The translations under genes were made by a program, and so were the position numbers. From Ligula intestinalis (lineage: Eukaryota > Platyhelminthes > Cestoda > Diphyllobothriidea > Diphyllobothriidae): DNA of 64,000 bases. Below, one piece after another: positions 11,115-22,779 of this stretch (positions are counted from its first letter, which is position 1; every line of letters starts with the position of its first letter). The notes beneath the pieces were generated by a model. It did no database searches. It saw nothing but the letters and a program-made list of their open reading frames with translations, and was not told the DNA's origin. The stretch spans positions 23,595,676 to 23,659,675 of the forward strand of contig JAYGXS010000005.1 in the NCBI GenBank assembly GCA_036362985.1, read 5' to 3'.

Positions 11115-12313
11115 CTAGGCTACTGGACACGGTGAATACTTCCTTATAGTTTCTTTTTCTTTCAGTGTTTTAGCCACTTGCTGTAGGGGTTGATCTTTCT
11201 TATGCATCATGTTTTTCAACTGCCCTAAGTAGCTCTCAAAGTGAAAAGACGAAAACTTCTCCAAAGGACCGTGACATTTAACGTCTTTTGGTAGGTGTAC
11301 GATGCTGTGCGTGTTGTACACCAGTTCTTCTTGGCCATACAGCTTCTCATGTTTCTTAATGAACAGTTGCAGAAGGTCTGACGCATATGTGACCCACTTT
11401 CGACAGGAAGACGGGCGAATGAGATATCAAATAGCTGTTGGTAGAAGCATGAAATGCTTCCAATACTTTTTCCTAAGTAGATCCTTCAAAACAACTACTC
11501 CTGTATATAAAAGGAACTGACACAATTCAGTTCCTTTCCACGTATCCCACTCTGTAAGGGATCTTGCTCGTTGACTAAATTATTAAGATAAATAAGGATT
11601 AATTGATTTCAAACGGTCATCAACTTTACTTATGGCCTTTGCAGACAACTTATACATTGCTCCCCTAGAGCTTTTCATCCACAATTTTAACAACCATCGT
11701 ATAACACCCAGGTAAACTAAGTGAAGCGGGTCTAACGGAAAACAAATGATCATACCGACTAACAAAAGGCTCCATTATTCTAGCAAGTATAGGCCAAAAA
11801 TCACACCTACGCTTCCTATAAAAAGGCAAACCATCTATAGATAAATAACTAACTACCTCGTTTCCTTCAATATGCACGGTGGGTTGACTTACCTGGTTAG
11901 TTAATCCATTCAGAAGTCCTAAATGAAAATACTACCCACTGCCCATTGCCGTCACGGGCGTCCTCTTGCTAGATCGATCCCGAATCGTTCGCCCATCTCC
12001 TGTTAACTCCGGGTTAAACCAGGACTTTCAGCAGTTCCGTAAGATGGCTTGCTGGTGGGTAACATTTTGCTGCCCACATCTTCAGTACTTCTCGTAGAGA
12101 AGGCTCATCAACGGCCTGTTGCATACTTGGTCCTTCGACTGGAACACCAAACGTAGGAAATTTCACACGGCTCGACTCCTCCATGAAGTCTGTGCAGTAA
12201 TCTGACGTTCCACATGAAGAACAGCTGGATGAATCACTAAACGACGAATCTTCATCAGAATCAGACGTCGTCGGCCAAGCTTTACTGTCTGCCTCCTCAA
12301 ATTTACGAAGCAA
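11115..12313 (-). pseudogene. Decayed transposase-like protein (probably CMC/CACTA type)
   Basis: Minus-strand segments line up in the order of a transposase-like protein common in invertebrate genomes. First is an acidic Ser-rich stretch, then REVLKMWAAKCYPPASHLTE near 12.06 kb. YLSIDGLPFYRKRRCDFWPI is near 11.82 kb, and FPLDPLHLVYLGVIRWLLKL near 11.70 kb. EWDTWKGTELCQFLLYTGVV is near 11.5 kb, and finally HLPKDVKCHGPLEKFSSFHF at about 11.2 kb. Frames change at least twice, a stop follows the LLPTAI stretch, and the join after DFWPILARIMEPF skips expected sequence, suggesting an internal deletion. The family name is inferred from the SIDGLP and F-x-L-D-x-x-H-L-V motifs. A host gene derived from a transposon is the alternative, but the breaks argue against function. 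Confidence 0.6.
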
Positions 12314-13389
12314 CGCATGATAATCGCGTTTAGCTTCTCTCCAAAGGGTAGTGCTTGATTTCGGCCTCCATATACTACCAAAAAATGCAGAATATTATAA
12401 TTTAAGCAACAAATAAAAGCCACCGCATTCAGAGCCCACTTACGCGTTCAGCGGCTCACGCACGTGCGACACGACAGAATGCCGTCCAAACTCGCCGCCA
12501 GACACAAAAGTTGAAGTAGCCAATCAAATTGCATGCATTCAGATTAAGGCGTTCTGACCCCTAATTTCGCTGAGATTTTAGCCAATGAGATCGGCCGGAG
12601 AAACGCATAAATCCAGGGTGATATTTGGATCGCTCTATGTCTAGCAGTATTCAACATTGAAAAAAAACTTGGCATCTGTCTTTGAGGGCAGTTGAAACAG
12701 CCAAGAACTATTTGCGAAGCACCGTCGTCATTCAGCAGCGAATACCGAAGACGCCGACCTGAACTAGGTAAGAAATTGATAATGATAGACATGCTATAAA
12801 TACACACAACTAATAAAAAATACACAAAATATTTTTAATGCACTTTTCGACTATATTTATTACCAGTCATAAAATTATATATCATTTTTTATGCTACCGG
12901 AAACCATTTAGAAATGTGAAATTTTTTAGATTGATTTTTAATTTTGACCACGATAAAAAAGATACTGTTACAAAATAGCTATAAATTTGCGAAAAATCCC
13001 ATTGAAAGTTTCATCTTCTGAAAAAAACTACAGTGATTTTTACTATCTGCTTGCTTGCAGGAGTCTTGCTTGTCATCTGTCTAAAGCTATTACCTTATAG
13101 CATTGTAGGTCTAGAAATCGGGAGAAAATACCTAAAGTCGAAACTTCCCATCCAAAATTGGAGTGGAATAGGGAAGACAGAGCGATTCGAACTGAGACTC
13201 CATCACACCTAAAGTAGATTTGCGATTATAATTTAGTTATTATCTATAAAGACTAGGTACTGATCCAGGTGGCTGATCCATATCAGGAGCTCAAAAATCT
13301 GGAGAAATCAACCAGGGCAAAGCTCGTGATTCCGTGATGGAATTTGAGGCTCTTGAACAGGGCATTATTAGAGGCCTAATTAGTATCCT
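12314..13389. other. No recognisable gene
   Basis: A/T-rich DNA, especially 12.8-13.05 kb. Nothing interpretable is seen. It may contain the 5' part of the transposon whose transposase lies at 11.1-12.3 kb. Confidence 0.35.
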
Positions 13390-13990
13390 ATCTTATTCAA
13401 AAAAGATGTGAAGTGCTACTTAACAGAAACTTTTATTTTTACTTTGAAATCTACTATGCTTCGAACTTTCCGAACAGAAATTGGAAGGGTATTCCATATT
13501 GTCGCCTATCGAACAGAGTAGGAATAAGACCGTTGAGTCTTTTTGTATCTGGGAATTTCTATCGTATTTTCATCATTTCAAGTGTCTCGGGGACCGTCTT
13601 GATTTTTTAGCATGTGCGTGTTAAGAATTCCTTGATCATGTGTGACTTTGTATAGAATAGTTAGACAATTTTGGAGTCGCCAATACAAGCGAACATGCGA
13701 ATCCCGGGAGTCTGCGAATCCAGAGGGATCGGAGACCATACCTATTACATTTTCAATGTATGAACCGTGTTTGCCATCAACTTTAGACAAACATTTAGCA
13801 AAGCACCGCTGATTGCCTTTTAATTTCCTTCGACCATCTGACGATATAATGCAAAAAAATTGAACAGTAATCTAAAACAGGTAAAACGTACATTTTATAA
13901 AATTGAATCTTAAGTGTAAGCGATGTAAAATTTTTACTTATGAAGCCACATAATCGAATGGCTTTTAAGGCTATTGGTTTAATGTGAGGG
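13390..13990 (-). mobile_element. Jockey/CR1-like RT C-terminal fragment
   Basis: Minus-strand frames give GFISKNFTSLTLKIQFYKMY and VLPVLDYCSIFFALY, matching in style GFISHNFFLLEIKLKLYRTY and VLPILEYCCPLF of family 1. Further on comes AIWNTLPISVR, the W-N-x-L-P motif near the C-terminus. Frameshifts and stops are frequent. Confidence 0.7.
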
Positions 13991-14008
13991 GAACCTTTCT
14001 GCTACTCA

Positions 14009-14052
14009 TGTCTCTGATGACGAATCCGCGACGGATATCGAAACGTCAGGCG
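14009..14052 (+). ncRNA. Hammerhead ribozyme, small PLE-type variant (copy A)
   Basis: The catalytic box CTGATGA (14014-14020) is followed by a hairpin (GAATCC with GGATATC, one bulged A, five-base loop), then GAAAC (14040-14044) and GTC ending at 14047. TGTCT before the box pairs with AGGCG after the cleavage site, giving five stem I pairs including two G-U. Stem III has no loop of its own. The self-complementary ACGT (14043-14046) could form stem III between two molecules, as known for dimeric hammerheads of Penelope-like elements. Predicted cleavage is after C14047. The base after CTGATGA (14021) stays unpaired or mispaired, a minor deviation. It is followed by a conserved tail to about 14092 that is shared with the copies at 23.4 and 35.0 kb. 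No PLE coding sequence lies next to it. Confidence 0.75.
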
Positions 14053-14092
14053 AATAAACATATTGTCCCAGCGATCGAGTCTTCTTCTTCTA

Positions 14093-14639
14093 CACATCTA
14101 GAGTATTTGTAAAGCTCAGACCTAAATCTTTTATCGATGCCATCTCTTTAATTTCTTGGTCACTAAAAATTATGGCCAAAAAATCAAGAGATCACATTTT
14201 GTTGGTAAACTCTGTTTTCTGCGCGTCCGGCAGTTTGGTCTTATGTGTCCGTCAGCAGCGTGTGTTCTGTCGTCGTTCTTGGCAAACGGAGTCCCTTGTC
14301 TCCAGCAGCAGTAATCTGGGTCGTCGGTAGCGCGTTCCGGCAAAAGAGTGCGCATTCTTATCGCAGCGTCATGTTCAAGTACCAACAGCCGTTGTTTTAT
14401 ATTGGCTCCTTTGCACGTAGCCATCATGGGGTTTCCACAGGATAACACATCGCACCCTCAGTCACGCGCGCACGTGCATGCGTCCTTTCGTGGCCCTTGT
14501 CATGCGTGACCTCAGAACCTGGCCAGCGGCTGTCCTTGCGTCCTCATGTGTCGGCCTTTGAAGTTAGCTCTCTTTGCCCGCTGTGCATGCGCCAGTGGCC
14601 TGCTTGATTCCTTTGTTCTCGTGCCCTCAGGATGGCCCG
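14093..14639. other. No recognisable gene
   Basis: Open frames on both strands at 14.17-14.45 kb overlap each other and resemble nothing known. Confidence 0.35.
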
Positions 14640-15690
14640 ACTAATGACTCGCGTGCTGCGCCGTCCTAACAATGTCTATATGGATCTGATAGGAAATTTG
14701 CCAACATCCCGTGGTTTAAACTATTTATTAACTGCGACTGACTCATTTGCTCATTTGACCATACTTAACAAAACTGCACGCCTTTTTTGAACACTGGATC
14801 TCCCATTATGGCGTCTCCTCAACTAGTATCACCGATCCAGGCCAAAAATTTGCGTCTTAACTTCTCTACAACCTTAAATACCTCCCGGGATTATCTCACA
14901 TACGCAAAACAGCATGCAACTCCTCATCAAATTGTTTACACGAGAGTTTCCATCCTCCACTCAAAGGCTCGCTCCGAGCCCACGACAACCCTTTCATTGG
15001 AGCAAGCATCTGCCTTTGGTCATGCTTGGTATCCGTACAGCACTGAAGCCCACCTTGGAGTGCTCCATTGCTGAACTTGTTTACGGCACTACCGTACGTA
15101 TTCTCGGCGATTTTGTCGGGCATTCTCATGCCTCAGTCGACTGCAAAGATTGCGCCAAGCTGTGGCGAATTTTTTAGAAACTCCTCCGCGTGCTCCAGCA
15201 TGTTAGTCCTATATGAAGCCTTACTTGCTCATGTGTTTTTTATATTTTTATGCGCAGATGATGTTCGTCGGCCTATTTAACAACTCTACGAAGGACCATT
15301 TCGAGTTTTATCTCGCACAAACAAGCATTCTACGATTATCCGTGGCGACTGAACCGATGGAGTCTCGGTCGATCGTTTGAAGGCGGCTTATACCAAGCCT
15401 CTTTCAACAGCCTTAACCAAGCAACGACAACCTGGCACATTTGCCAAATATTATTATAGGGAACTCAAGGGCAAATCCTTCTTCCCTTAATAAAGTGACC
15501 TATTAACCGCACTCTACTTAAATCTGCTAGCCCTGCGCTTTCCCCTACCCCACATACACCTCTTCTTAAACACAGTGGCCCTTATTTCCAGTTTCTCGAC
15601 CGTAACCAACCTGTAGCCTACGCTTATCACTCCCACATTTTCCTCCCATTAACATTTTTCGAACTTCATTCTCCTAGTGGGGGGACACAG
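14640..15690 (+). mobile_element. Ty3/gypsy B: integrase to 3' end
   Basis: Plus-strand reading in shifting frames gives VYMDLIGNLPTSRGLNYLLT (first catalytic Asp region of the integrase core) near 14.67 kb. WISHYGVSSTSITDPGQKFA follows near 14.8 kb, then RTALKPTLECSIAELVYGTT near 15.05 kb. LYEGPFRVLSRTNKHSTII and DGVSVDRLKAAYTKPLST at 15.28-15.41 kb correspond to the C-terminal chromatin-side region. Sequence to about 15.66 kb continues in the style of a gypsy tail and ends at a purine tract, AGTGGGGGGA (about 15676-15685), where the 3' LTR should begin. The element is interrupted at 15457-15500 by a retrotransposon tail. It is non-functional through multiple shifts and stops. Orientation matches the RT fragment at 7.0-8.1 kb. 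Confidence 0.78.
15457..15500 (+). mobile_element. Family 2 retrotransposon 3' tail inside gypsy B
   Basis: About 43 bp match the 3' end of the family 2 copy at 53.67-53.71 kb (CTCAAGGGCA, then CCTTCTTCCCTTAATAAAGT) with only a few differences. It is a minimal 5'-truncated insertion or a shared recombinant piece. Confidence 0.65.
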
Positions 15691-15870
15691 CGTTAAATAA
15701 GATGCTGAATAAGTACGTTGATTTCACCTGCAAACGATTTCGTTCTGATTTACTAGTTTGTAACTGTTGGGATACCTCTATCCTACATTCCTGGATAGAC
15801 CACTTCGTATCCTACACAGTTCTGAAGTCCTCGCCATCAAAATTACTTTTATAAATACAGATAAGGAACT

Positions 15871-16287
15871 ACCGCAGAGGGTTAAGTAAGTTAAACCCTA
15901 GCAACTGCGATCTTCAGACCATGGTTCCTTAGGAGAGGAGAAGTCAGTAGAGGCCAGAGTATATTGTGTACACAGAGGAACGGAGAATAAGGAGGAATAA
16001 GATTTACTACAGAGAGCACGACCTACCACTGGGTGGCGTGGTCTGAAGTGCGGTAGTAGTTACAATGGCCCAGAGCGAGTATTGGGTGAGTTAGCTTTAG
16101 GCTGCTGATTGGCCCGGCCAGTGTAGGGCGCGTGCGTGCACCCCAGCCGCCCGAGGGCAAAGGTTACGCCTGCAAGGCGGACATCAGCCATCGTGCTGGG
16201 TCGAGCGACTGGTAAGCCAAGATTGTTCCGCGAGACCACGTCTGAGGTATCTCGTGGTTGGAGGAGGTGGGCTGCAGCACCACTACA
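15871..16287 (-). repeat. Solo LTR of gypsy A type
   Basis: Homologous to the LTR at 17844-18297 along its whole length, including GGTTCCTTAGGA near the low end and the terminal CCACTACA (minus: TGTAGTGG). No coding sequence of the same element adjoins it. The low edge is approximate. Confidence 0.65.
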
Positions 16288-17843
16288 GAACTATTTGGGA
16301 ACGTTTACAGAATCTTAATGTGGTGTTGACTAGAATATGAAATCCAGGCCTGGAGACCCTGCTAATACAAAGTTAAAATGTGTTGTGAATAGTTCAAATA
16401 ATGACAAAAAGATCTTGAAAGAAAGCATTTTATAATCTTACCACTGCAGATTTTATGCGTTGAATTCACTTCGACTTGTGTGCCGGCACATCCGAGTAGA
16501 TCTCATGCAGATTGTAAAGCCAAGTTCTTCACACTGGTCACAGCACCTTACCTGCCCGGAAATTCAGTAAAACTCTGTTGAAGGTCACCCTATTTGGAAG
16601 ATTGTCGTCATTCGTTTTCACAGCGAATTGTCAGTGCCTCGAACTGACTTTCCGAGGATATTATAATGGCGGGTTCAACGAATGCATTTACACATAAACT
16701 CTATTTACGTTAAAGTGAGAGATATCGTATATCCATAGAGGGCAGTTCGCTTTCAACATACCGACACTTTGCTTATAATCGTGGCTAACCGGAGTATCCA
16801 TTAGTTGATATATTTTATCTTTGCTCCTGCAGAATGACTTTGTTAAATAATTTCTTAATGTTCATATGTTACCCTCCTTTTTATAGTACTACATAACATT
16901 TAATTGGGACATTCTTGTAGGGCTAATAGAGGTATTTCAGCGTCAGTGCCTATTACCCTAAATGTATTGAGTCACCTGGAACCATTATGGACTGAAGCAC
17001 AATATTTGCCAAAGTAGGACCAGCTGATTGTGGTAGCTCACTTCAGTGTCCGAGTTGGGACAGAATAAACTGCACTGGTGTTAGGTACGCTTGGAAACTG
17101 AACTACAACGATAGCTATGACCTCTTTCTTCTAATCCGCACAAAACACTACCGCCACCTGACCAACGCCGTCTTCCATCATCCAAAAAATGAAACGCTGG
17201 CACCTACTGAAGTATTTTGTCATCCATAGACAAGACAACCATGATGTACTAGTGACATAGGTGATCTATTTGACCGACACCAGGTGGGCCAACTTGATGT
17301 TATCTACAGTATAAGATTTTGAATCCGACATTAAAGAAGACCACGAAATAGGTTTGTCGAAAGTGGGTGGTGTCGACAAAAGGTTTCGCAAATCAAAAGC
17401 CGGGGAAGACGGAGTAAAATGGAACAGCCTTACCATGGGAAAATAAACTGTACAAAGGCTGCGCCACGCACCAGTTGTCACGTATGTCTACACGCCAGGT
17501 GTGGCCATGAGGTTGTGTTTGTTGTAAAACCTAGACTGCGGGATAAATGATCTGTCCTCTGCAGCCAATCAAATGGATCAGGAGTAGCAATTAACTTCGA
17601 GCATGCGCGCAGCGAGTCGACAATGAGCGTGAGAAAGGACAAAAGCGCTCAAAATACAGGGCTTGGCAAACAAATATAGCATGAGTCAGCGCAGTGGCGT
17701 TGGGCGCGCGTACTCGCACAGTACATCCCCTCCACTCCGAGACCAGAGGGCGGCGTAAAATGATGTCGGAGGATAGGCATGAGGCTGGGAGCAATGCGAG
17801 ACCAAACCATTGGGGAATGGGACGTGACGTTCACTGCGAGTGA
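16288..17843. other. No recognisable gene
   Basis: About 1.5 kb between two LTRs of the same type and orientation. No gag, pol or other family is recognisable; frames are short. Confidence 0.35.
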
Positions 17844-18297
17844 TGTTATAGGAGTTAAGGCTAAGACAGTTAATCCTAACAGCTACGATTTTCCAAGTCC
17901 GGTTCCTTAGGAAAGGAGAGAAGTCTTGGGAAAGCCAGAGTAGAAGGAAGAGTGTATTGCGTACACAACAGTTAGGAGAAAGTGGCCAACTGGTTCGGCA
18001 TGGCTGTGAGAGCCACCTAAGTGCGCGGCGTCGCGCGCGTCCCGCTCAGAGCGGATTCCCCAGTGTCCGTCGTAGCAGGAAATGACTGAGGTCTGCAGAG
18101 CGCTTCAGGACGCTGACTGGCCCAGAGCGCTTCGGGACGCTAATTGGTCAGCCAGTTCGGGGCGCGTCTATGAGCCCCGGTCGTGCGAGGGCAGAGGTCG
18201 CGCATCAGTGCGGAATTGCGCCATGGCGCTTGGAAAGGCGCAACTGGGCGACCAAGATTTACCCCGCGAGAACGAGGTGGGCTTTAGAACCGCTACA
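17844..18297 (-). repeat. 3' LTR of gypsy A
   Basis: The minus strand runs from TGTAGCGGTTC to CTCCTATAACA, 454 bp with canonical TG...CA ends. The flank beyond the low edge is not a primer-binding site, which fits a 3' LTR. Confidence 0.7.
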
Positions 18298-21145
18298 ATG
18301 TAAACGGGAGGAGCCGTTGGAGAGGGCTTGCTAGAGCGGTGTATACTGAGGTTGTAGTTGGGTGTTGCGGAATTGTTGAGAGAGTAGGGATGCAAGTCGA
18401 TGGGATTGAGGGTAGGGAGAATAGCGTAAGGAAGGCGAAGGAGCATGGGATGGAGGAACATGGATAGGGAACGAGCACAAGGTTGTCCATGTGGCAGTTC
18501 CGTCAGCTTCTTCGTTACAGCAGCCTTAATCCGGTCGATGCTGACTACGTCCTCCTTGGCCCCACGAAGGATGCGGCAGGTCTTCGCATTGTAGGAGAGA
18601 ACGCGGAACGGTTCTTCGTACGGCGGTTCCGGGGGTTTCTGCATCCAGTCGTAGCGCACAAGCATGAGTGCAGTTGACCAAGCCTTCCTCGACATAGGAC
18701 TAGGTCGATGGAGTGCCGAGAGGGACTGGGAAAATAGAGCGCATGAATAGGCCGAGACGATATGCAAGACCTGGAGACTCGTTAGGAGCACGAGAATTTG
18801 GGTTGACCATTCCGCCGGGAATTCGGAGGCTTGTGCCAAACACCAGCAATCCAGATCCAATTTCAGTGCCGAGCGAATTCCGAGGAGTACCAGGAGCTGC
18901 TGCCCCGACCATTTGCCTGGGTCATCTGCAGAACACAGAGCACGCTTTAGGTGGCGGTGAAATCGTTCAACGGTAACATTGGCAACTTGGTGGTAGGCTG
19001 TCGTTCGGATGCGATTGAAAACAAGGAGCCTAAGAAGGACGTGTAAAAGGTCAGAACCAAACTGGGTAATTTGATCAGTGGTGACCGTAGATGGCGCATA
19101 AAAATGGCGACGCTGTAGTGGTTGCTGCTGCCTGAGGCCCTCCTAACTCTTGACGCCACAGACGAGATCAGTCAGAGCAAATGAGCTCGCGCGAAGGCAG
19201 CTTGCAGCGTGCCTCTGGCCAGACGCACGACCTATTTACACGCCCACGTCAGTGCCTAATCTCGCGCGGTCCAACCAATTACCATCAAGGCTGCATAAGA
19301 CAGACAGCTAATGGCGGCCGCTTGGATTTCTGCCGCAATAAATCACTCCGGACCTAGCCCACCTCGCGGCTAGACGTGCGCTTCGGCAGTCCAGAATTCA
19401 TCCTAACTATTCTCCTTTCCGTCTGCACAGAATAAATTTTTCCTACTACTCTGGCCTTCCCAAGTCTTCTCTCCTCTCCTAAGGAACTGGGCCTGGAAGA
19501 TCGCAGCCGTTAGGGTTCAGCCTTACTAGCATTAATCACTCTAGGTTACCCAACGACTGATGAAAGTTTGTATGATAGTTTCCACCTGAAAGATTGGCAG
19601 CAGGATGTACTCTGCCCAGCGGGTGTAGCGGACGAAGCATGTAAGACGAAGCCATTGGATGTAGGAAGAGGGTCTCCAACATCAAAATGGGCATGGCTGA
19701 AACGAGTGTTGGGGCTGGGAAAGGTGCCGGGTGAAGATTTGTTGTGGCACTGAACCTTGCTCCGCTATCAAATCGGGCTGGACCAGGCCCAGGCGTTGAC
19801 GTTCTTGTTCATGCCAGGCCAAAGAAACCTTCCCACGAGGAGCTGTTGGAAGGCTGGGATCCCAGGGAGGGATAGTCCATAGAGTGAAACAAAGCTCGAC
19901 GCATCAAGAGGGCACAAATGGGCAATAAAAATGAGTGCATACGCATAAATTGGAAAGCAGGCATCCCAAGAAGTATAATTTCAAGGAGAGGTGTTTGAAA
20001 AGTTACCCAATAAAGTTTCCTCAATTTCCCAAAGAACGCCTTTCCTTGAAAACAAGCCAATCCATCACAGAGGATGGTGCCAGATCCGGTCGTGAGAGGA
20101 ACTTCTGAAAGCTGGAGACTACTAACGTCTTCATTGCCGGAAGAGCCGACTCATTCTTGCTCCGCCACCATAGCACTAAGGTCAATCCCCTGCGAGAGAT
20201 GAACTGCAGAGGGAGGGTCTATACAGAAGGTCACCCACCTCATTCCCCGTGCCATCAATGTGGGGATGTTGGTAGTGATTTGAAAGATAAAGTCCAGGTG
20301 CCCAGTTTTTCCGGGATTATATTTGTCAGAGTGGGATCGCAGGGCAAAAGTCAACGGTTTATGATCTATGAGAACGGTAAAATCCCTCTCGTTGAGAAAT
20401 TTAGGAAAATATTAAAATGTGAGATAAAAAACGAGAAGTTCACGACCAAAGGTGCTATATGTGGGTTCGGCCAGCAAGAGAGAGGGCTAAGGGCTGGGTT
20501 GTATCGACGGCAAGACGGCACCAACGGCTATATGCGTGGCATCAGCCATCAGATACAGCCGCACATCGGGAGCAGGGTGCGTTAGTAGGGTAGGTTTTGC
20601 AAGGAAGGCCTTGACTCGATGTGAAACAGTCAGGTGCTCACCAGAATGCTTAAGGGGGCACTTAGCACCAGAAAGCAGGCTGATTAGTGGATGCATAAGG
20701 GTATCACAGTTCGGGAGGAACTGACGATAAAAGTCGATCTGGCCGATAAAACGTTGTAACTGAGGCCTCTAGGCTGGTGGAGAAAAATCGCGAATGGCTT
20801 CAATCTTGGATGGGAGGAGACGCATACCCTTGGAGCTGACAAGGTGGTCACGAAATTCAAGAGAAGGCACATCAAACACACACACCTGGAGGGATTAAGA
20901 ATAACACCAATATTCGCAAAACGGTTGAAGATCTGAGTTAGCTTATGCTTATTTTCTTCAGTAGTCCAACTAGCCACTAAGAAGTTATTGATGAAGGCGT
21001 TAACAAATGGTAAGCCACGCAAGAAAGGGCCAATGAACACCTGAAACGTCTGGGCAGCATAGCGCAAACCAAATGACAAAACTCTGCCATAAAGCGCTAT
21101 AGAGGTCTTCAACCACTCCCAGCTGATGTCATGATGACTTCTCAA
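18298..21145 (-). pseudogene. Gypsy A pol remnant (RT, RNase H, integrase)
   Basis: The RT palm is at 21.1-20.9 kb: GLRYAAQTFQVFIGPFLRGL and FVNAFINNFLVAS, where the usual YIDD active site is FINN, so it is catalytically dead. RNase H starts near 20.6 kb with KAFLAKPTLLTHPAPDVRLY and MADATHIAVGAVL and ends near 20.2 kb with LTFALRSHSDKYNPGKTGHL. Integrase fragments follow: RYTRWAEYILLP near 19.63 kb, then, beyond the nested LTR, APSTVTTDQITQFGSDLL and FNRIRTTAYHQVANVTVERF (19.1-19.0 kb). The C-terminal part (frame 18860-18168) has VRYDWMQKPPEPPYEEPFRV and VVSIDRIKAAV. It is broken by several shifts and stops. Confidence 0.8.
19108..19545 (+). repeat. Solo LTR nested in the gypsy A integrase
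   Basis: Starts TGTAGTGGTTGC and ends near the block CCTAAGGAACTGGGCCTGGA and GTTAGGGTT. It is the reverse of the LTR at 17844-18297 and splits the integrase frame between TFISRWV and APSTVTTD. The right edge is uncertain by about 20 bp. Confidence 0.6.
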
Positions 21146-21439
21146 TTCGTCAGAGCAGTCCCTGTGAGTATCTGTCCTGACTAGTTCGCGTAGAAGCGAT
21201 CCTTGTCGAAGCTTACTGCCACTGTTCTCGATTTCTGGGAACAGCTAATCACAGATGCCGCAAAGCTGGCCCCTGGCCCGGCAACGAATAGCACGCCTTC
21301 ACGCATAAGCCGAAGCAGTCTGTCTGCCCAAAAAGCCGTCAAAGTCGACCCAGACAATGACTGTTCACGCTGGCCGGTGGGATGCCTGCGGCCCAGGCAG
21401 CACTAAGGACCCGGCTGGTCGTGCGCTCAAGGTTCTGCT

Positions 21440-21560
21440 TAGATTCTCTTCCTCTGTATACAGAATAAACTATTCATACTATTCTGGCCTCCACCGAATT
21501 CTGCTCTCTTAAGGAACCATGATCTGAAAATCGCAGTTATAAGGGTTAACTTACATAACC
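21440..21560 (+). repeat. LTR end of gypsy A type
   Basis: CTTAAGGAACCATGATC, AAAATCGCAGTTATAAGG and the preceding CAGAATAAACT block match the same part of the LTR at 19108-19545. The upstream part of this LTR (perhaps from 21150) is too diverged to be certain. Confidence 0.55.
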
Positions 21561-22779
21561 AACAGGCTGACCTCCTCAATACCGGATCTCACCTCTACTG
21601 CTAATGATATCTCTCCCCACTCAGCCCGACCAATACCGATACAGCATACCTATTTGCCTTCGACGTCCAACTCGACCACCAACTGCCCCAGCAAACTGGC
21701 TCCTGTCTGACAGTTGCCCACAAGGCTACCATTAGTACTGTCTGTCATTAACTCAATTAAACTCTTATTCCACCGTTCAGATCATTTTCTCACCCGAACT
21801 CCGTTCTGGAAAGGGGGCGCTTACGGTGGCCTTATTGCGTGCGCAACGCTTAACCTCACGCGCTTGCTATCAAGCACGTACACGGCAGTGCCTGCTCACG
21901 CCAATCCGGTCTGGCCAATCGTCCTCCTGTTGCCGACACAAAGGAGACTGCAACGTAGACGCTGTGATGACTACCACGTCGGACGCCACCGTCTAGGCTG
22001 CGGTTGTGCACAAAACTGACAGTCAACGTCCGCCAATCTATTTTCCACTACTTCTGTAAGCGATATGCCATCCCGCTCACTCCTCTCACAGCTGCAGGGG
22101 TCGGCCCTTTCAGCTTAAGCCATTACGATAGGCTCACAACGGATGGGTACTACTGCGTGCGTACATGGGCTGAGTGACTTACGGCCTGGGAGCCAGACTC
22201 GAGGGCTCCTTCCTGAAATGGTGCGTCATACCCATAAACGGGCACCTGCAGCCATGTCAACCACTACGCCCAATTCTAAACCCGAAACGGCTGGCTTGCT
22301 TGGAGAAGGGACGGACTCATTTGAATTGTAGCGGCCGACCCGGTAGGTCTGATCGGTTTGTTTAAAATGGACCCCTTGGCGGGCAATTAACGTTTTGGCT
22401 AGTGACTTGGTGCACGTGGTGGCTTCTCCTCTTTTTCCGTTCTAGTGCAAGTGATTGACGGAGAGGACCCTTCCCCACCTGGGGACGCTCCCAACGCCAC
22501 TCCCCCTCTGAACTCGACCGATTAACCGCTTCCTCACTGGCCAGTGTTTACCCTGTTTCCATTTACGATTTCTCTATCCTTCCCCTAATACAATATACTC
22601 TTCCAATCATAGTTGGACTTTTGCTGACTGCCTGATAGTCCGATGACTCTTGACAATCACGAAATTGATGAAACGAGTCGGCCCACAGAGGATTCTCAGG
22701 GTACCTCTGAGAAGATAGACAAGAAGCCGGACACCTCCTCTGTCCCGGGTATCACAGAATAAAAGGAGAGGGGAGTCCA
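21561..22779. other. No recognisable gene
   Basis: Several overlapping frames of 60-100 codons, none resembling a known family. The segment leads into a Penelope-like fragment and may include its decayed RT. Confidence 0.35.

Larger units (their letters stand above)
17844..21145 (-). mobile_element. Ty3/gypsy A, 5'-truncated, with a nested LTR
   Basis: Read from high to low coordinates: RT, RNase H, integrase, C-terminal tail, then a 454-bp 3' LTR (17844-18297). A solo LTR of the same type, in the opposite orientation, sits inside the integrase at 19108-19545. Gag, protease and the 5' LTR are not recognisable; the region above 21145 holds an LTR end in the wrong orientation to be its own 5' LTR. 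This family probably supplied the machinery for the short LTR elements at 5.3 and 48.5 kb, whose LTRs are related (inference). Confidence 0.8.

Noticed and set aside
18168..18860. 230-codon minus frame as a separate protein
   Set aside because: It is the C-terminal part of the gypsy A polyprotein, and its last residues run into the LTR.
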